A stretch of 64,000 nt of DNA, from NCBI RefSeq assembly GCF_014203715.1, contig NZ_JACHJP010000003.1, positions 1 through 64,000 of the forward strand, given 5' to 3'. A program made the position numbers and the translations under genes. Below, in pieces: positions 35,961 to 44,817 of the stretch. The notes under the pieces are model-generated. The model had not been told where the DNA came from, ran no database searches, and worked only from the letters and a program-made list of their open reading frames with translations. The stretch is from Streptosporangium saharense (GTDB taxonomy: Bacteria; Actinomycetota; Actinomycetes; Streptosporangiales; Streptosporangiaceae). Numbering within the stretch: position 1 is the stretch's first letter; each line of letters opens with the position of its first letter.

Positions 35961-36337
35961 GCGAACCGGCGATCGGCTCGGGGCCGGGACGCGCGCTGGT
36001 CGCGGTCTACGGGATCTTCGCGCTGGCCGCGGGGGCACGGGCCGGGGTGCAGATCGCGACCCGCTTCGGCGAGGCGCCGCTGGCCTACTCGCTGTCGGCG
36101 TTCGCCGCGCTGGTCTACCTCGTGCTGGCCGTGGCGCTGGTCAGGGGGGAGCGGCGCCTGGCCCTGGCCGCCTGCGGCGTCGAGCTGGCGGGGGTGCTGA
36201 TTGTCGGCACGCTGAGCCTGGCCGACCCCGCGGCCTTCCCGCACGCGACGGTCTGGTCGGGCTACGGCAGCGGTTACGTCTTCATCCCTCTTGTGCTGCC
36301 GGTGCTGGGCCTTTACTGGCTTTTGCGGCGCGGGTAG
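35957..36337 (+). CDS. small integral membrane protein
   Basis: The 126-residue protein has four predicted helices (about residues 12-30, 42-62, 70-90 and 103-122), resembling its upstream neighbour in size and topology. Start ATG 35957 overlaps the preceding stop. Pairs like this occur in actinobacteria upstream of cyclase-like genes, but no function is known. Confidence 0.7.
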   Translation: MSEPAIGSGPGRALVAVYGIFALAAGARAGVQIATRFGEAPLAYSLSAFAALVYLVLAVALVRGERRLALAACGVELAGVLIVGTLSLADPAAFPHATVWSGYGSGYVFIPLVLPVLGLYWLLRRG

Positions 36338-36397
36338 TTACGTCCCCGGATCGTCGGGCAGGTGCGCCTTTCGAACCCACGAGAGGGAGGCAGACCT

Positions 36398-37069
36398 GTG
36401 AGCACGATCGAACAGTCCGTCGATGTGAACGTCCCGATCAGGACGGCCTACAACCAGTGGACCCAGTTCGAGAGCTTTCCCGAGTTCATGGAGGGCGTCG
36501 AGTCGGTCAAGCAGCTGGGTGACACCCGGACCGCGTGGGCCGTGGAGATCGCGGGCGTCCACCGTGAGTTCGAGGCCGAGATCACCGAGCAGCACCCGGA
36601 CGAGCGGGTGGCGTGGAAGTCCCTCGGTCAGCCGCACCAGGCGGGGGTGGTGACCTTCCACCACCTGTCCCCCGAGACCACCCGTGTCACGCTCCAGATG
36701 GAGTACGAGCCCGAGGGCTTCGTCGAGACCGCGGGTGACTGGCTGCAGATCGTCCGTCTCCGCGTCCGCGGCGACCTGGAGCGTTTCAAGACGTTCATCG
36801 AGTCGCGTGGCAACGAGAGCGGCGCCTGGCGCGGTGAGGTCCCCGGTCCCCACGACCGTGGAGGCTCGGGCTTCGGTGGTGGCGGCGTGACCGTCACCGA
36901 CAGGCCCGGGGACGGCGGCTACGGCTACGACGAGCCGGTTCCGCCGCGCACGGTCGGCCAGGACTACCCGCCGTCCTCCCCGCTGGCCCCTCCCGGCAGC
37001 GGCCCGCTGCCCGGGGCGGGAAGGCGCCCCGGCGAGGAGCCGCCCGCCGCACCGGGACCGCGCATCTGA
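36398..37069 (+). CDS. SRPBCC (polyketide cyclase/START-like) family protein
   Basis: The 223-residue protein has an SRPBCC fold over residues about 1-145, with IEQSVDVNVPIRTAYNQWTQ at the start and the pattern FPEFMEGVESVKQL. These are typical of the actinobacterial cyclase/dehydrase group that includes spore-pigment-type proteins. The C-terminal 75 residues are disordered, rich in Gly, Pro and Arg. GTG 36398 follows GAGGGAGG. No polyketide synthase is nearby, so a role in aromatic polyketide cyclisation is not supported here; many such proteins are uncharacterised envelope or lipid-binding proteins. Confidence 0.8.
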   Translation: MSTIEQSVDVNVPIRTAYNQWTQFESFPEFMEGVESVKQLGDTRTAWAVEIAGVHREFEAEITEQHPDERVAWKSLGQPHQAGVVTFHHLSPETTRVTLQMEYEPEGFVETAGDWLQIVRLRVRGDLERFKTFIESRGNESGAWRGEVPGPHDRGGSGFGGGGVTVTDRPGDGGYGYDEPVPPRTVGQDYPPSSPLAPPGSGPLPGAGRRPGEEPPAAPGPRI

Positions 37070-37089
37070 GGTCTCTCTGAGGTGAGGAG

Positions 37090-37128
37090 AGCCGGGTCAC
37101 GCTCTGTAAGGGAGAGCGTGACCCGGCT
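37090..37128 (+). terminator. terminator after the SRPBCC gene
   Basis: AGCCGGGTCACGCTCT (37090-37105) pairs perfectly with AGAGCGTGACCCGGCT (37113-37128) around GTAAGGG. TTCACTG follows. Confidence 0.85.
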
Positions 37129-37208
37129 TTCACTGTGTCAGGGCTTTGGCAAGCTTGCGCATTGCCAGGAACAAACCAACTTTTAGGTCCTGTTACAGTT
37201 GGAGTCAG

Positions 37209-37227
37209 CCAATCATCCTACGATTGG
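37209..37227. promoter_or_regulatory. inverted repeat upstream of the MFS transporter
   Basis: CCAATC and GATTGG form 6-base arms around ATCCTAC, about 30 bases before the ATG. A TACGAT -10-like sequence overlaps it. This placement suits a repressor such as a GntR-type protein, but no regulator gene is adjacent. Confidence 0.4.
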
Positions 37228-37258
37228 GTGAATTCGACTGAGGAGGACTGAACCCCGC

Positions 37259-38488
37259 ATGAGCGTGCTAACCCATCAGACTCGGGGCCGCACCGGTGGA
37301 ACGACAGGGTCTTTCGCCTGGTTGCTCGTGCTGGGAATCGTCCTCGCCGCACTGAACCTGCGCACCGCGGTCACCAGCGTGGGGCCGGTGCTCGACCGCA
37401 TCTCCTCCGGCCTCGGCATGTCGGGCGTCGGAGTAGGGCTCCTCACCACACTACCCGTTCTCATCTTCGCCTCGGTCGGTGCCGTGACACCGGCCCTGGC
37501 CAGGAAGATCGGCGAGCACCGGCTGCTGCTGAGCGCCCTGGTCGCCCTGGGCGCCGGACTGCTCGTCCGCGCCATGGTCGACTCCGCCGAGGTCTTCCTG
37601 TTCAGCAGCGCGCTCGCGCTGTCCGGCGGCGCCGTGGGCAACGTGCTCATCCCCACCCTGATCAAGCGCCACTTCCCCGGCCGGGCCGGGACCATGACCA
37701 CCGTCTACACCACTGCCCTCGCGGCCGGCACGATGCTCGCCGCCGCCGCGACCGTTCCGATCGAACGGGCCGCCGACGGCAACTGGCACGTTGCCCTCGG
37801 GGTGTGGGCGGCGTTGGCCGCTGTCGCCGCCATTCCGTGGCTTGCGCTGTCGCGCAGTGAGCCGGAGCGGGACACGGGCAGCACCGACTTCGGTCCCCGG
37901 AGCCTGGTCAGGAGCAAGCTGGCCTGGGCGGTCGCCGCCTACTTCGGCACGCAGAGCATGGTCGCCTACATCATGTTCGGCTTCCTGCCGAAGATGCTCA
38001 TCGACGGCGGCTACACCGCGGGCCAGGCCGGGCTGACGCTGGGCGTCTTCACCGCGATCGGCATCCCGGTCTCCATGGTGGTGCCGTGGATCGCCTCGAA
38101 GTTCGCCGACCAGCGGCCCGTCGTCGCGGCCTTCGTGGCCTTCTACACGGTCGGGTTCCTCGGTCTGTGGCTCGTCCCCGCCGTTCCCGCCTGGCTGTTC
38201 GCCGTACTCGTCGGAATCGGGATGGGATCGTTCCCGCTGGCGCTGACCATGCTGGCCCTGCGCACCCGCACTCCTGAGGCGACCGCCGCGCTGTCCGCCT
38301 TCGGGCAGAGCGCCGGATACCTCATCGCGGGTGCCGGTCCCCTGGTCGTCGGCGTGATGCACGAGGCGAGCGGAGGCTGGTCCCTGGCCTTCCTGCTGCT
38401 GCTCGTGGTCGTCGGGGTGCAGCTGGCCACCGGCTGGTACGCCGGCCGGGCGCGCTACCTGGAGGACGAGGCCGCCCTGACCCCCTGA
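37259..38488 (+). CDS. MFS transporter, CynX/NimT type
   Basis: The 409-residue protein has 12 predicted membrane helices. The early segment LAALNLRTAVTSVGPVLDRI and LTTLPVLIFASVGAVTPALA are typical of the CynX/NimT (cyanate/nitroimidazole) MFS subfamily. Export of a small toxic compound is likely, but the substrate is unknown. ATG 37259 follows GAGGAGGAC. It has its own promoter region after a terminator. Confidence 0.88.
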   Translation: MSVLTHQTRGRTGGTTGSFAWLLVLGIVLAALNLRTAVTSVGPVLDRISSGLGMSGVGVGLLTTLPVLIFASVGAVTPALARKIGEHRLLLSALVALGAGLLVRAMVDSAEVFLFSSALALSGGAVGNVLIPTLIKRHFPGRAGTMTTVYTTALAAGTMLAAAATVPIERAADGNWHVALGVWAALAAVAAIPWLALSRSEPERDTGSTDFGPRSLVRSKLAWAVAAYFGTQSMVAYIMFGFLPKMLIDGGYTAGQAGLTLGVFTAIGIPVSMVVPWIASKFADQRPVVAAFVAFYTVGFLGLWLVPAVPAWLFAVLVGIGMGSFPLALTMLALRTRTPEATAALSAFGQSAGYLIAGAGPLVVGVMHEASGGWSLAFLLLLVVVGVQLATGWYAGRARYLEDEAALTP

Positions 38489-38592
38489 ACACCCGGTCTT
38501 TCGCGGTACGGCCCGTGCCTCCTCGGGGGCGGCGCGGGCCGTACTCATGTGGCTGACATGATGGAGGGGCGGAAAGGGGACAGGGGGGAAGA

Positions 38593-39435
38593 ATGGTGAT
38601 CGAGGGATCGACGCTCGTCGGCTATCCGTCGGGGGAGGTCACAGGGCGCTCCACGGTCGTGGCGCGGGTGCCCGTGGGGGAGCGGCACGGGACGGTCGTC
38701 GCCGAGACCCCCTTCCATCCGCTCGACCACACCTGGCCCGACCAGCCCGCCGACCGGGGGACCGTCGCCGGGATCCCGGTCACCGACTGCATGACCGGCG
38801 CGGTGGCCGACGGCGAGCGGCAGGTCCACCTGGGCGAGAACATTCCGGTACGGCGCGGCAGCCCCGGCTGGAGCTGGCTGGTCGTCCACGTCACGCCGGA
38901 GCCGGTGCCCGACGGGGAGGTCGATCTCGTGGTGGACGCCGAGCACCGTCACGCGCTCTCCACGGGACACACCGCCTGCCACCTCGCCGCGCTCGCGCTC
39001 AACGCGGCGCTGGCCGACCGGTGGCGCAAGGAGGTCCCCGCCGACGGCCTGGGGCACCCCGACTTCGACCAGACGGCCATCGCCTCCTCGCGAATCCTGC
39101 CGGGCGGCAGCCTCGACGTCTACCGGCTGGGCAGATCGCTGCGGCGGAAGGGCTTCGCCGTGGAAGGGCTCGGGGAGAGCCTCCCGGAGATCACTCGGCG
39201 GGTCGGCGACACGCTGAAGGAGTGGGTCGCGGCCGACGCCCCGGTCACGATCGAGAGCCCGGGACGTGAGCTGACCGCGCGCCGTACCTGGCGGTGCGGT
39301 CTGCCGGAGGGGGAGGCGGCCATCCCGTGCGGCGGCACCCACCTGGCGAGCACCGCCCGGCTCGGCGCCGTCGCCGTCGCCCTCGAACTGTCCGGGGACG
39401 GCACCGAACTGACCATGCGCACCACCGCGGGCTGA
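38593..39435 (+). CDS. alanyl-tRNA editing protein (AlaX-like)
   Basis: The 280-residue protein carries the metal-site signature of the AlaRS/ThrRS second additional domain: H126-T-A-C-H130 preceded by HALSTG, and C246-GGT-H250 near the C-terminus. Free-standing AlaX proteins remove Ser or Gly wrongly attached to tRNA-Ala. The N-terminal half (residues 1-110) resembles the beta-barrel seen in AlaX-II/AlaRS editing domains, with the usual HPLDHTWPDQP variant. Three tRNA-Ala genes lie in this window, one 1.6 kb downstream. ATG 38593 follows GGGGGGAAG. Confidence 0.75.
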   Translation: MVIEGSTLVGYPSGEVTGRSTVVARVPVGERHGTVVAETPFHPLDHTWPDQPADRGTVAGIPVTDCMTGAVADGERQVHLGENIPVRRGSPGWSWLVVHVTPEPVPDGEVDLVVDAEHRHALSTGHTACHLAALALNAALADRWRKEVPADGLGHPDFDQTAIASSRILPGGSLDVYRLGRSLRRKGFAVEGLGESLPEITRRVGDTLKEWVAADAPVTIESPGRELTARRTWRCGLPEGEAAIPCGGTHLASTARLGAVAVALELSGDGTELTMRTTAG

Positions 39436-39592
39436 CGCCGTTCCCGCCTGCGGAGATGCTCTCCGAGAAGCCCGTGACCATAACGTCTGGGACGTATCTC
39501 GCTACCCGTGACGTGACATGACCCAGTAGATGACGTTTTCTGACGAGCATTTACCATCTCATTGCGCAAGTTGATGAGAAAAGAGGGGGATC

Positions 39593-41023
39593 ATGGCAGG
39601 AGTGGCCGTCGCCGAACTCGGTGCCGCCCGCCAGAGCAGACAGCTCTGGCTCACCCTCTTCGCCCTCTCCATGGCCGGGATGGTCGTCTCCGTCCAGCAG
39701 ACCGTGGTCATCCCGCTGCTGCCGAGGATGATGGTCACCTTCGGCGTCTCGGTCGACGAGGTCGCCTGGGTCTTCACCGCCTCCCTGCTGGTGGGCGCGG
39801 TCGCCACGCCGTTGCTGTCCCGCCTGGGGGACATGTACGGAAAAAAGCGGATGATTCTGTTCACCGTCGGCCTGCTCGTCCTGGGCTCCGTGATCTGCGC
39901 CGTCTCGCTCACCCTGCCTGTGCTGATCGTGGGCCGCGCCCTCCAGGGGGCCTCCGCCGCGCTGATCCCCCTGGCCATCGGCATGATCAGGGACAGCTTC
40001 CCTGCCCACCGGGTGATGACCGCGATCGGCGTGGTCAGCGCGACCATGGGCGTCGGCGGCAACATCGGCATGATCGTCACCGGTCTCATCGCCGACAGGA
40101 CGCCCAGCCACCACCCGGTCTTCTGGATCACCGCCGGGCTCGGCGTGGTCGCGGTCGTCCTCATCGCCCTGAGCGCCCACGACACCGGGATCCGCGCCGG
40201 GGGCCGTCTCGACTTCGTCGGCGCGCTGCTGCTGTCGGCCTGGCTGGTCTGCCTGCTGCTCGCGGTCTCCAAGGGCAACGACTGGGGCTGGAGCTCCCCC
40301 CGGGTGACCGCCCTGTTCGCCGCCACCGCGGCCATCTGCGCGGTGTGGGTGTTCAGCCAGCTCAGGCTCAGGGCGCCGATGGTCCGGCTCGACCTGCTCG
40401 TCGGCCGCAGGTCGCTGCCCGCCAACCTGGCCGCGCTGCTGCTCGGCTTCGCGATGTTCGGCTCCTTCACGCTGGTCTCCAGCTTCGTGCAGACCCCGCC
40501 CTCGGCCGGGTACGGCTTCGGCGGATCGGTCCTTGACGTCGGCCTCTACGCCCTGCCGAGCACCGTGACCATGCTGCTGTCGTCCTTCATGGCGGGACGG
40601 ATCTCCGGCCGCCTCGGCGCCGCCCGCTCCCTGGCCGTCGGCGCGGGCATCACGGCGGCCGCCTTCGGCTGGTTCGCGATCTTCAACACCTCGGTGCTGG
40701 ACCTGATCGGCGCCAACACGCTGCAGGGACTCGGCTTCGGGATCGCCTACGCGGCCCTGGGGACGCTGGCCGTACAGCATGTGCCGATGGACCAGAGCGG
40801 CATCGCCAGCGGGGTCAACTCCCTGGTCCGCTCCATCGGGGGCAGCGCCTCGGGAGCGGTGACCGCCGCGCTGCTGACCTCGATCACCATCGGGAACAGC
40901 GCCGTCCCCGCGCGTGGCGCCTACGTGCTGTCCTTCACGATCGTCGCGGTGAGCGCCGTGGCCTCCGCCCTGGTCGCCCTCGCCGCCGTCGCGATGGCAC
41001 GAGGGGTCCCGGAAGTCGGCTAA
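39593..41023 (+). CDS. MFS transporter, DHA2 (EmrB/QacA-like)
   Basis: The 476-residue protein has about 14 helices, as expected for DHA2 drug-proton antiporters. Motif A-like LSRLGDMYGKKRM lies near residue 80, and the helix 4/5 region contains GRALQGASAALIPL near residue 112. A multidrug-efflux function is likely. ATG 39593 follows AAGAGGGGG. Its stop (41021-41023) lies in a TAAGAT sequence that may serve as -10 box for the tRNA-Ala gene 20 bases downstream. Confidence 0.9.
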   Translation: MAGVAVAELGAARQSRQLWLTLFALSMAGMVVSVQQTVVIPLLPRMMVTFGVSVDEVAWVFTASLLVGAVATPLLSRLGDMYGKKRMILFTVGLLVLGSVICAVSLTLPVLIVGRALQGASAALIPLAIGMIRDSFPAHRVMTAIGVVSATMGVGGNIGMIVTGLIADRTPSHHPVFWITAGLGVVAVVLIALSAHDTGIRAGGRLDFVGALLLSAWLVCLLLAVSKGNDWGWSSPRVTALFAATAAICAVWVFSQLRLRAPMVRLDLLVGRRSLPANLAALLLGFAMFGSFTLVSSFVQTPPSAGYGFGGSVLDVGLYALPSTVTMLLSSFMAGRISGRLGAARSLAVGAGITAAAFGWFAIFNTSVLDLIGANTLQGLGFGIAYAALGTLAVQHVPMDQSGIASGVNSLVRSIGGSASGAVTAALLTSITIGNSAVPARGAYVLSFTIVAVSAVASALVALAAVAMARGVPEVG

Positions 41024-41042
41024 GATTTCTCCTGCACCACAA

Positions 41043-41115
41043 GGGGCTATGGCGCAGCTGGTAGCGCGCCTCCATGGCATGGAGGAGGTCTGGGGTTCGA
41101 ATCCCCATAGCTCCA
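41043..41115 (+). tRNA. tRNA-Ala (anticodon GGC), copy 2
   Basis: It is identical over all 73 bases to copies at 28764 and 53746, with the GGC anticodon in the loop ATGGCAT. It lies only 19 bases after the DHA2 transporter stop. TAAGAT at 41021-41026 could be its -10 element. Confidence 0.97.
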
Positions 41116-41123
41116 CAGCGAAC

Positions 41124-41166
41124 ACGAGGTCCCGTCCGATCCGGACGGGACTTCGTTGTTTTTCCG
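41124..41166 (+). terminator. terminator of tRNA-Ala copy 2
   Basis: CGAGGTCCCGTCCG (41125-41138) pairs with CGGACGGGACTTCG (41142-41155), with one G-T pair. TTGTTTTTCC follows. Confidence 0.85.
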
Positions 41167-41354
41167 ATGCGGCCACGGTGGGCCGGGGATCGGGAAACGC
41201 CATCGGGTTGCCCTTGTGCTCAAAGACACGTATCTTTCGAGCAGGCACGGAGTTCGGAATTGGGTCTGAACCACCGCCGACACGCTTTCAGGTGCCTGGT
41301 CTCGTTGTTTATGACCTGGCACCGCATCCTTCTCTCCTCGAGTCGACTGGACCT

Positions 41355-41384
41355 GATGCGTCCTTTCGGCTGAAAGGACGCATC
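41355..41384 (+). promoter_or_regulatory. perfect hairpin that sequesters the ribosome binding site
   Basis: GATGCGTCCTTT (41355-41366) and AAAGGACGCATC (41373-41384) form a perfect 12-bp stem with loop CGGCTG. The 3' arm contains the Shine-Dalgarno AAAGGA of the gene starting at 41388. Translation should therefore be blocked unless the stem is opened by temperature, a ligand, a protein or a competing RNA. Confidence 0.75.
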
Positions 41385-41387
41385 CCC

Positions 41388-42389
41388 ATGGCCATTTACT
41401 CCCAGCATGCGAATCGTGGAAAAGTACAGATTCTGGCCACCTATCGTGCGCCGGACGCCGTTCGGTCGGTGACCGTGACGAGCGTGGAGAACGCCGCGCT
41501 TGCCACACCCCTGGTGAATGCGCTCAACAGAGTCTCCGCTTATGCGACCGTGCCCGTCGCCGTGTGGGACGAGCGCGGAAGGGGCGTGAAGGGATATCCC
41601 GCCGACCACCTCGCCGCGCTCGTTGACGAGAAGGCGCGAGAGGATCTGCTGAAGGGGGCGCACAGCCTCTGGTACGCGTACGTGAAACTGCTGCTCAACC
41701 AGGCCCTGATCGAGCTGGACGCCGCGACGTCTTCGCTGCCCGCCCCCGTCCGGGCAGCGGTCAAAGCCGAGCTCGAAACGGAGGCGGGCGCCTTGGCCGT
41801 CTCCTCAGAGGACTCCGACGTCGAGGAGACGGAAGACACGCGCCTGTGCGAGATTAAAAATCCGTTCGTCACCTTCGACAGTCACCGAGGGAATATCTAC
41901 CTCGGCGATCCTCACTGTCTGGAAGGAGAACACTCCCGCTTTGACCGTCTCGAAAACGGCGCTTTCCCCGAGCGCCTTGAACGGGCGGTTGATGACCTGC
42001 GGCTTCTCTACGACGTCTACGTTCGGTGTGACAACGATGAAGTGAATTTCGTCATAGATAGATCTCTCTCCATCGAGTACGAACCCTTGGACGAGTCGGG
42101 TCGCTACTTTCTCAGCATTCTCGCCCCCATGCCCGTCGATGACGACGACGCCTGGAATCTGGAGATCGTGCAATGGATACCCGATGACCCGGAGGACGAT
42201 GACGGTTCCGCGACCGGAGAGCCAGTTCTTCGCTGTGTTCGAGCGACCCCACCTACCGCCTCCGAGCTCATAGAGGTGCTGAACCTTGGCGGGAAGCGAG
42301 CCCGGCAACTGGCTGACTGGGCGGCGACTCCCGTCGGAGAGGCACTTGAGGGGACGACGTTCGTGGTGACCCACCGCTACGACAACTAG
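41388..42389 (+). CDS. 333-aa acidic protein of unknown function
   Basis: I do not recognise a family. The protein is soluble and strongly acidic in its middle part (SSEDSDVEETEDTRLCE near residue 144; PDDPEDDDGS near residue 265). A helical N-terminal half precedes a region of alternating strands (NFVIDRSLSIEYEPLDES). Codon use is less G/C-biased than the neighbours, with AT-ending codons such as GAGATTAAAAAT, which suggests horizontal acquisition. ATG 41388 is preceded by AAAGGA inside a perfect hairpin. The gene sits between a tRNA-Ala terminator and a near-copy of that terminator. Upstream extension of the frame only translates the tRNA and was rejected. Confidence 0.65.
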   Translation: MAIYSQHANRGKVQILATYRAPDAVRSVTVTSVENAALATPLVNALNRVSAYATVPVAVWDERGRGVKGYPADHLAALVDEKAREDLLKGAHSLWYAYVKLLLNQALIELDAATSSLPAPVRAAVKAELETEAGALAVSSEDSDVEETEDTRLCEIKNPFVTFDSHRGNIYLGDPHCLEGEHSRFDRLENGAFPERLERAVDDLRLLYDVYVRCDNDEVNFVIDRSLSIEYEPLDESGRYFLSILAPMPVDDDDAWNLEIVQWIPDDPEDDDGSATGEPVLRCVRATPPTASELIEVLNLGGKRARQLADWAATPVGEALEGTTFVVTHRYDN

Positions 42390-42410
42390 TGCGTCCTGGG
42401 AAGTGATCTT

Positions 42411-42447
42411 CGAAGGTCCCGTCCGGCTCGGGCGGGACCTCGTTGTT
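42411..42447 (+). terminator. terminator resembling the tRNA-Ala terminators
   Basis: CGAAGGTCCCGTCCG pairs with CGGGCGGGACCTCG, followed by TTGTTCC. The sequence is closely similar to the terminators of tRNA-Ala copies 2 and 3, although no tRNA lies here. A second small hairpin, TCCCGC-TTTT-GCGGGA, follows at 42464-42479. Confidence 0.7.
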
Positions 42448-42644
42448 CCTACCGAGGTGGGTGTCCCGCTTTTGCGGGAAATGTCTTGGTGAAGTAGCGT
42501 TGCGCACGTGACTGCCGGGTCGGCCTTGGGCCACGCACCAGAGAGCAGCCCGGCTGACGTTTGATCGCCGGGCGGGCACGTGGCCCGCCGCATTCTTCTC
42601 CATTCAGTACGGCAAAGCAGTAATGCGACCACCAATGGAGAAGA

Positions 42645-43466
42645 GTGGATTTCAACAAGCAGATCATCGACGAGTTCCGGGCCAACAACGGCCAGGTCGG
42701 CGGCTATTTCGAGGGAGCGAGACTGCTCCTGCTCACCACCGTCGGCGCCCGTTCGGGCAGGCCGCACACGACCCCGCTCGGCTACCTGCCGGACGGCGGC
42801 GACCGCATGCTGGTCATCGCCTCCGCGGGGGGAGCGCCGACCAACCCGGCGTGGTACCACAACCTGAGGGCCAACCCACGCGCCACCGTGGAGACCGGCG
42901 TCCTCGACTTCGACGTCGAGGCGGAGATCCTGGAGGGCGCGGAGCGGGACGCGGCGTTCGCCCGCGCGGTCGAGGGCGACCCCGGCTGGGCCGACTACCA
43001 GGCCAAGACCACACGCGTCATCCCGGTCGTCGCGCTCCGCGTGACCGGTCCGCCCCGGAGCAACGCGCCGTCCGGCGGCGCCTACCTCAGGCTGGTGCAC
43101 GACGGCTTCCGCCGCGAACTCGCGCTGATCCGCAAGGAGCTGTCGGAGTCGGGACGGCCCGGCCTGGGCGTTCAGCTGCGGATCAACTGCCTGACCGTCT
43201 GCCAGGGACTGCACCATCACCACACGGGCGAGGACACCATGATGTTCCCCGCCCTCGCCGAACGGCATCCCTCGCTCGCCCCCGCCCTGGAGCGGCTGAC
43301 AAGGGAGCACGGGCGCGTCGCCGTACTCGTGGAGGAGTTGAAGCGGGCCCTGTCCGGTGAGGATCCGCAGCAGGTGCGGGCCGAGGTCGAACGGCTCACC
43401 GACGAGCTCGAAGCGCACCTGACGTACGAGGAGGAGCAACTGATCCCGATCCTCGACCTCGCCTGA
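42645..43466 (+). CDS. fusion of F420-type nitroreductase and hemerythrin domains
   Basis: Residues 1-140 match the deazaflavin (F420)-dependent nitroreductase/DUF385 fold: GARLLLLTTVGARSGRPHTTPLGYL near residue 24 and PTNPAWYHNLRANPRATVETG near residue 65. Residues about 145-273 form a hemerythrin-like helical bundle with VHDGFRRELALIRKEL, CQGLHHHHTGEDTMMFP, LTREHGRVAVLVEEL and HLTYEEEQLIPIL. These His/Glu residues fit a di-iron site. The combination suggests an F420H2-linked reductase with an oxygen- or NO-sensing or scavenging domain. GTG 42645 follows GGAG with five bases spacing. Length (273) fits two intact domains. Confidence 0.85.
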   Translation: MDFNKQIIDEFRANNGQVGGYFEGARLLLLTTVGARSGRPHTTPLGYLPDGGDRMLVIASAGGAPTNPAWYHNLRANPRATVETGVLDFDVEAEILEGAERDAAFARAVEGDPGWADYQAKTTRVIPVVALRVTGPPRSNAPSGGAYLRLVHDGFRRELALIRKELSESGRPGLGVQLRINCLTVCQGLHHHHTGEDTMMFPALAERHPSLAPALERLTREHGRVAVLVEELKRALSGEDPQQVRAEVERLTDELEAHLTYEEEQLIPILDLA

Positions 43467-43531
43467 ACCCCGGGCGGGACCTCGTCGCGCGGCACGGGGA
43501 TCGGATGGGCCGGGTGACGCGTCTATCCGAC

Positions 43532-44742
<1,211 letters not shown>

Positions 44743-44781
44743 ACCGGGCGGCGGGGTGCCCGCTCGCCATGTGTCCCACAC

Positions 44782-44797
44782 ATACCCCCCGGAGTAT
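44782..44797. promoter_or_regulatory. CstR/CsoR-type operator 2, upstream of the MBL-rhodanese gene
   Basis: ATACCCCCCGGAGTAT lies 20 bases before the ATG at 44818. Compared with the reverse complement of operator 1 (ATACCCCCCAGGGTAT) it differs at two central positions. The paired sites indicate that one repressor controls both genes. Confidence 0.75.
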
Positions 44798-44817
44798 CTA
44801 TGGAAGGAAGGCCCACG

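Noticed and set aside
36398-37069. Aromatic polyketide cluster based on the cyclase-like gene
   Set aside because: There are no ketosynthase, acyl carrier or tailoring genes nearby; SRPBCC proteins are widespread.
41049-41387. Open frame translating through tRNA-Ala copy 2 into the 333-aa gene
   Set aside because: The first part reads the tRNA itself and its terminator; the same peptide appears at the other tRNA copies. The real start is ATG 41388.
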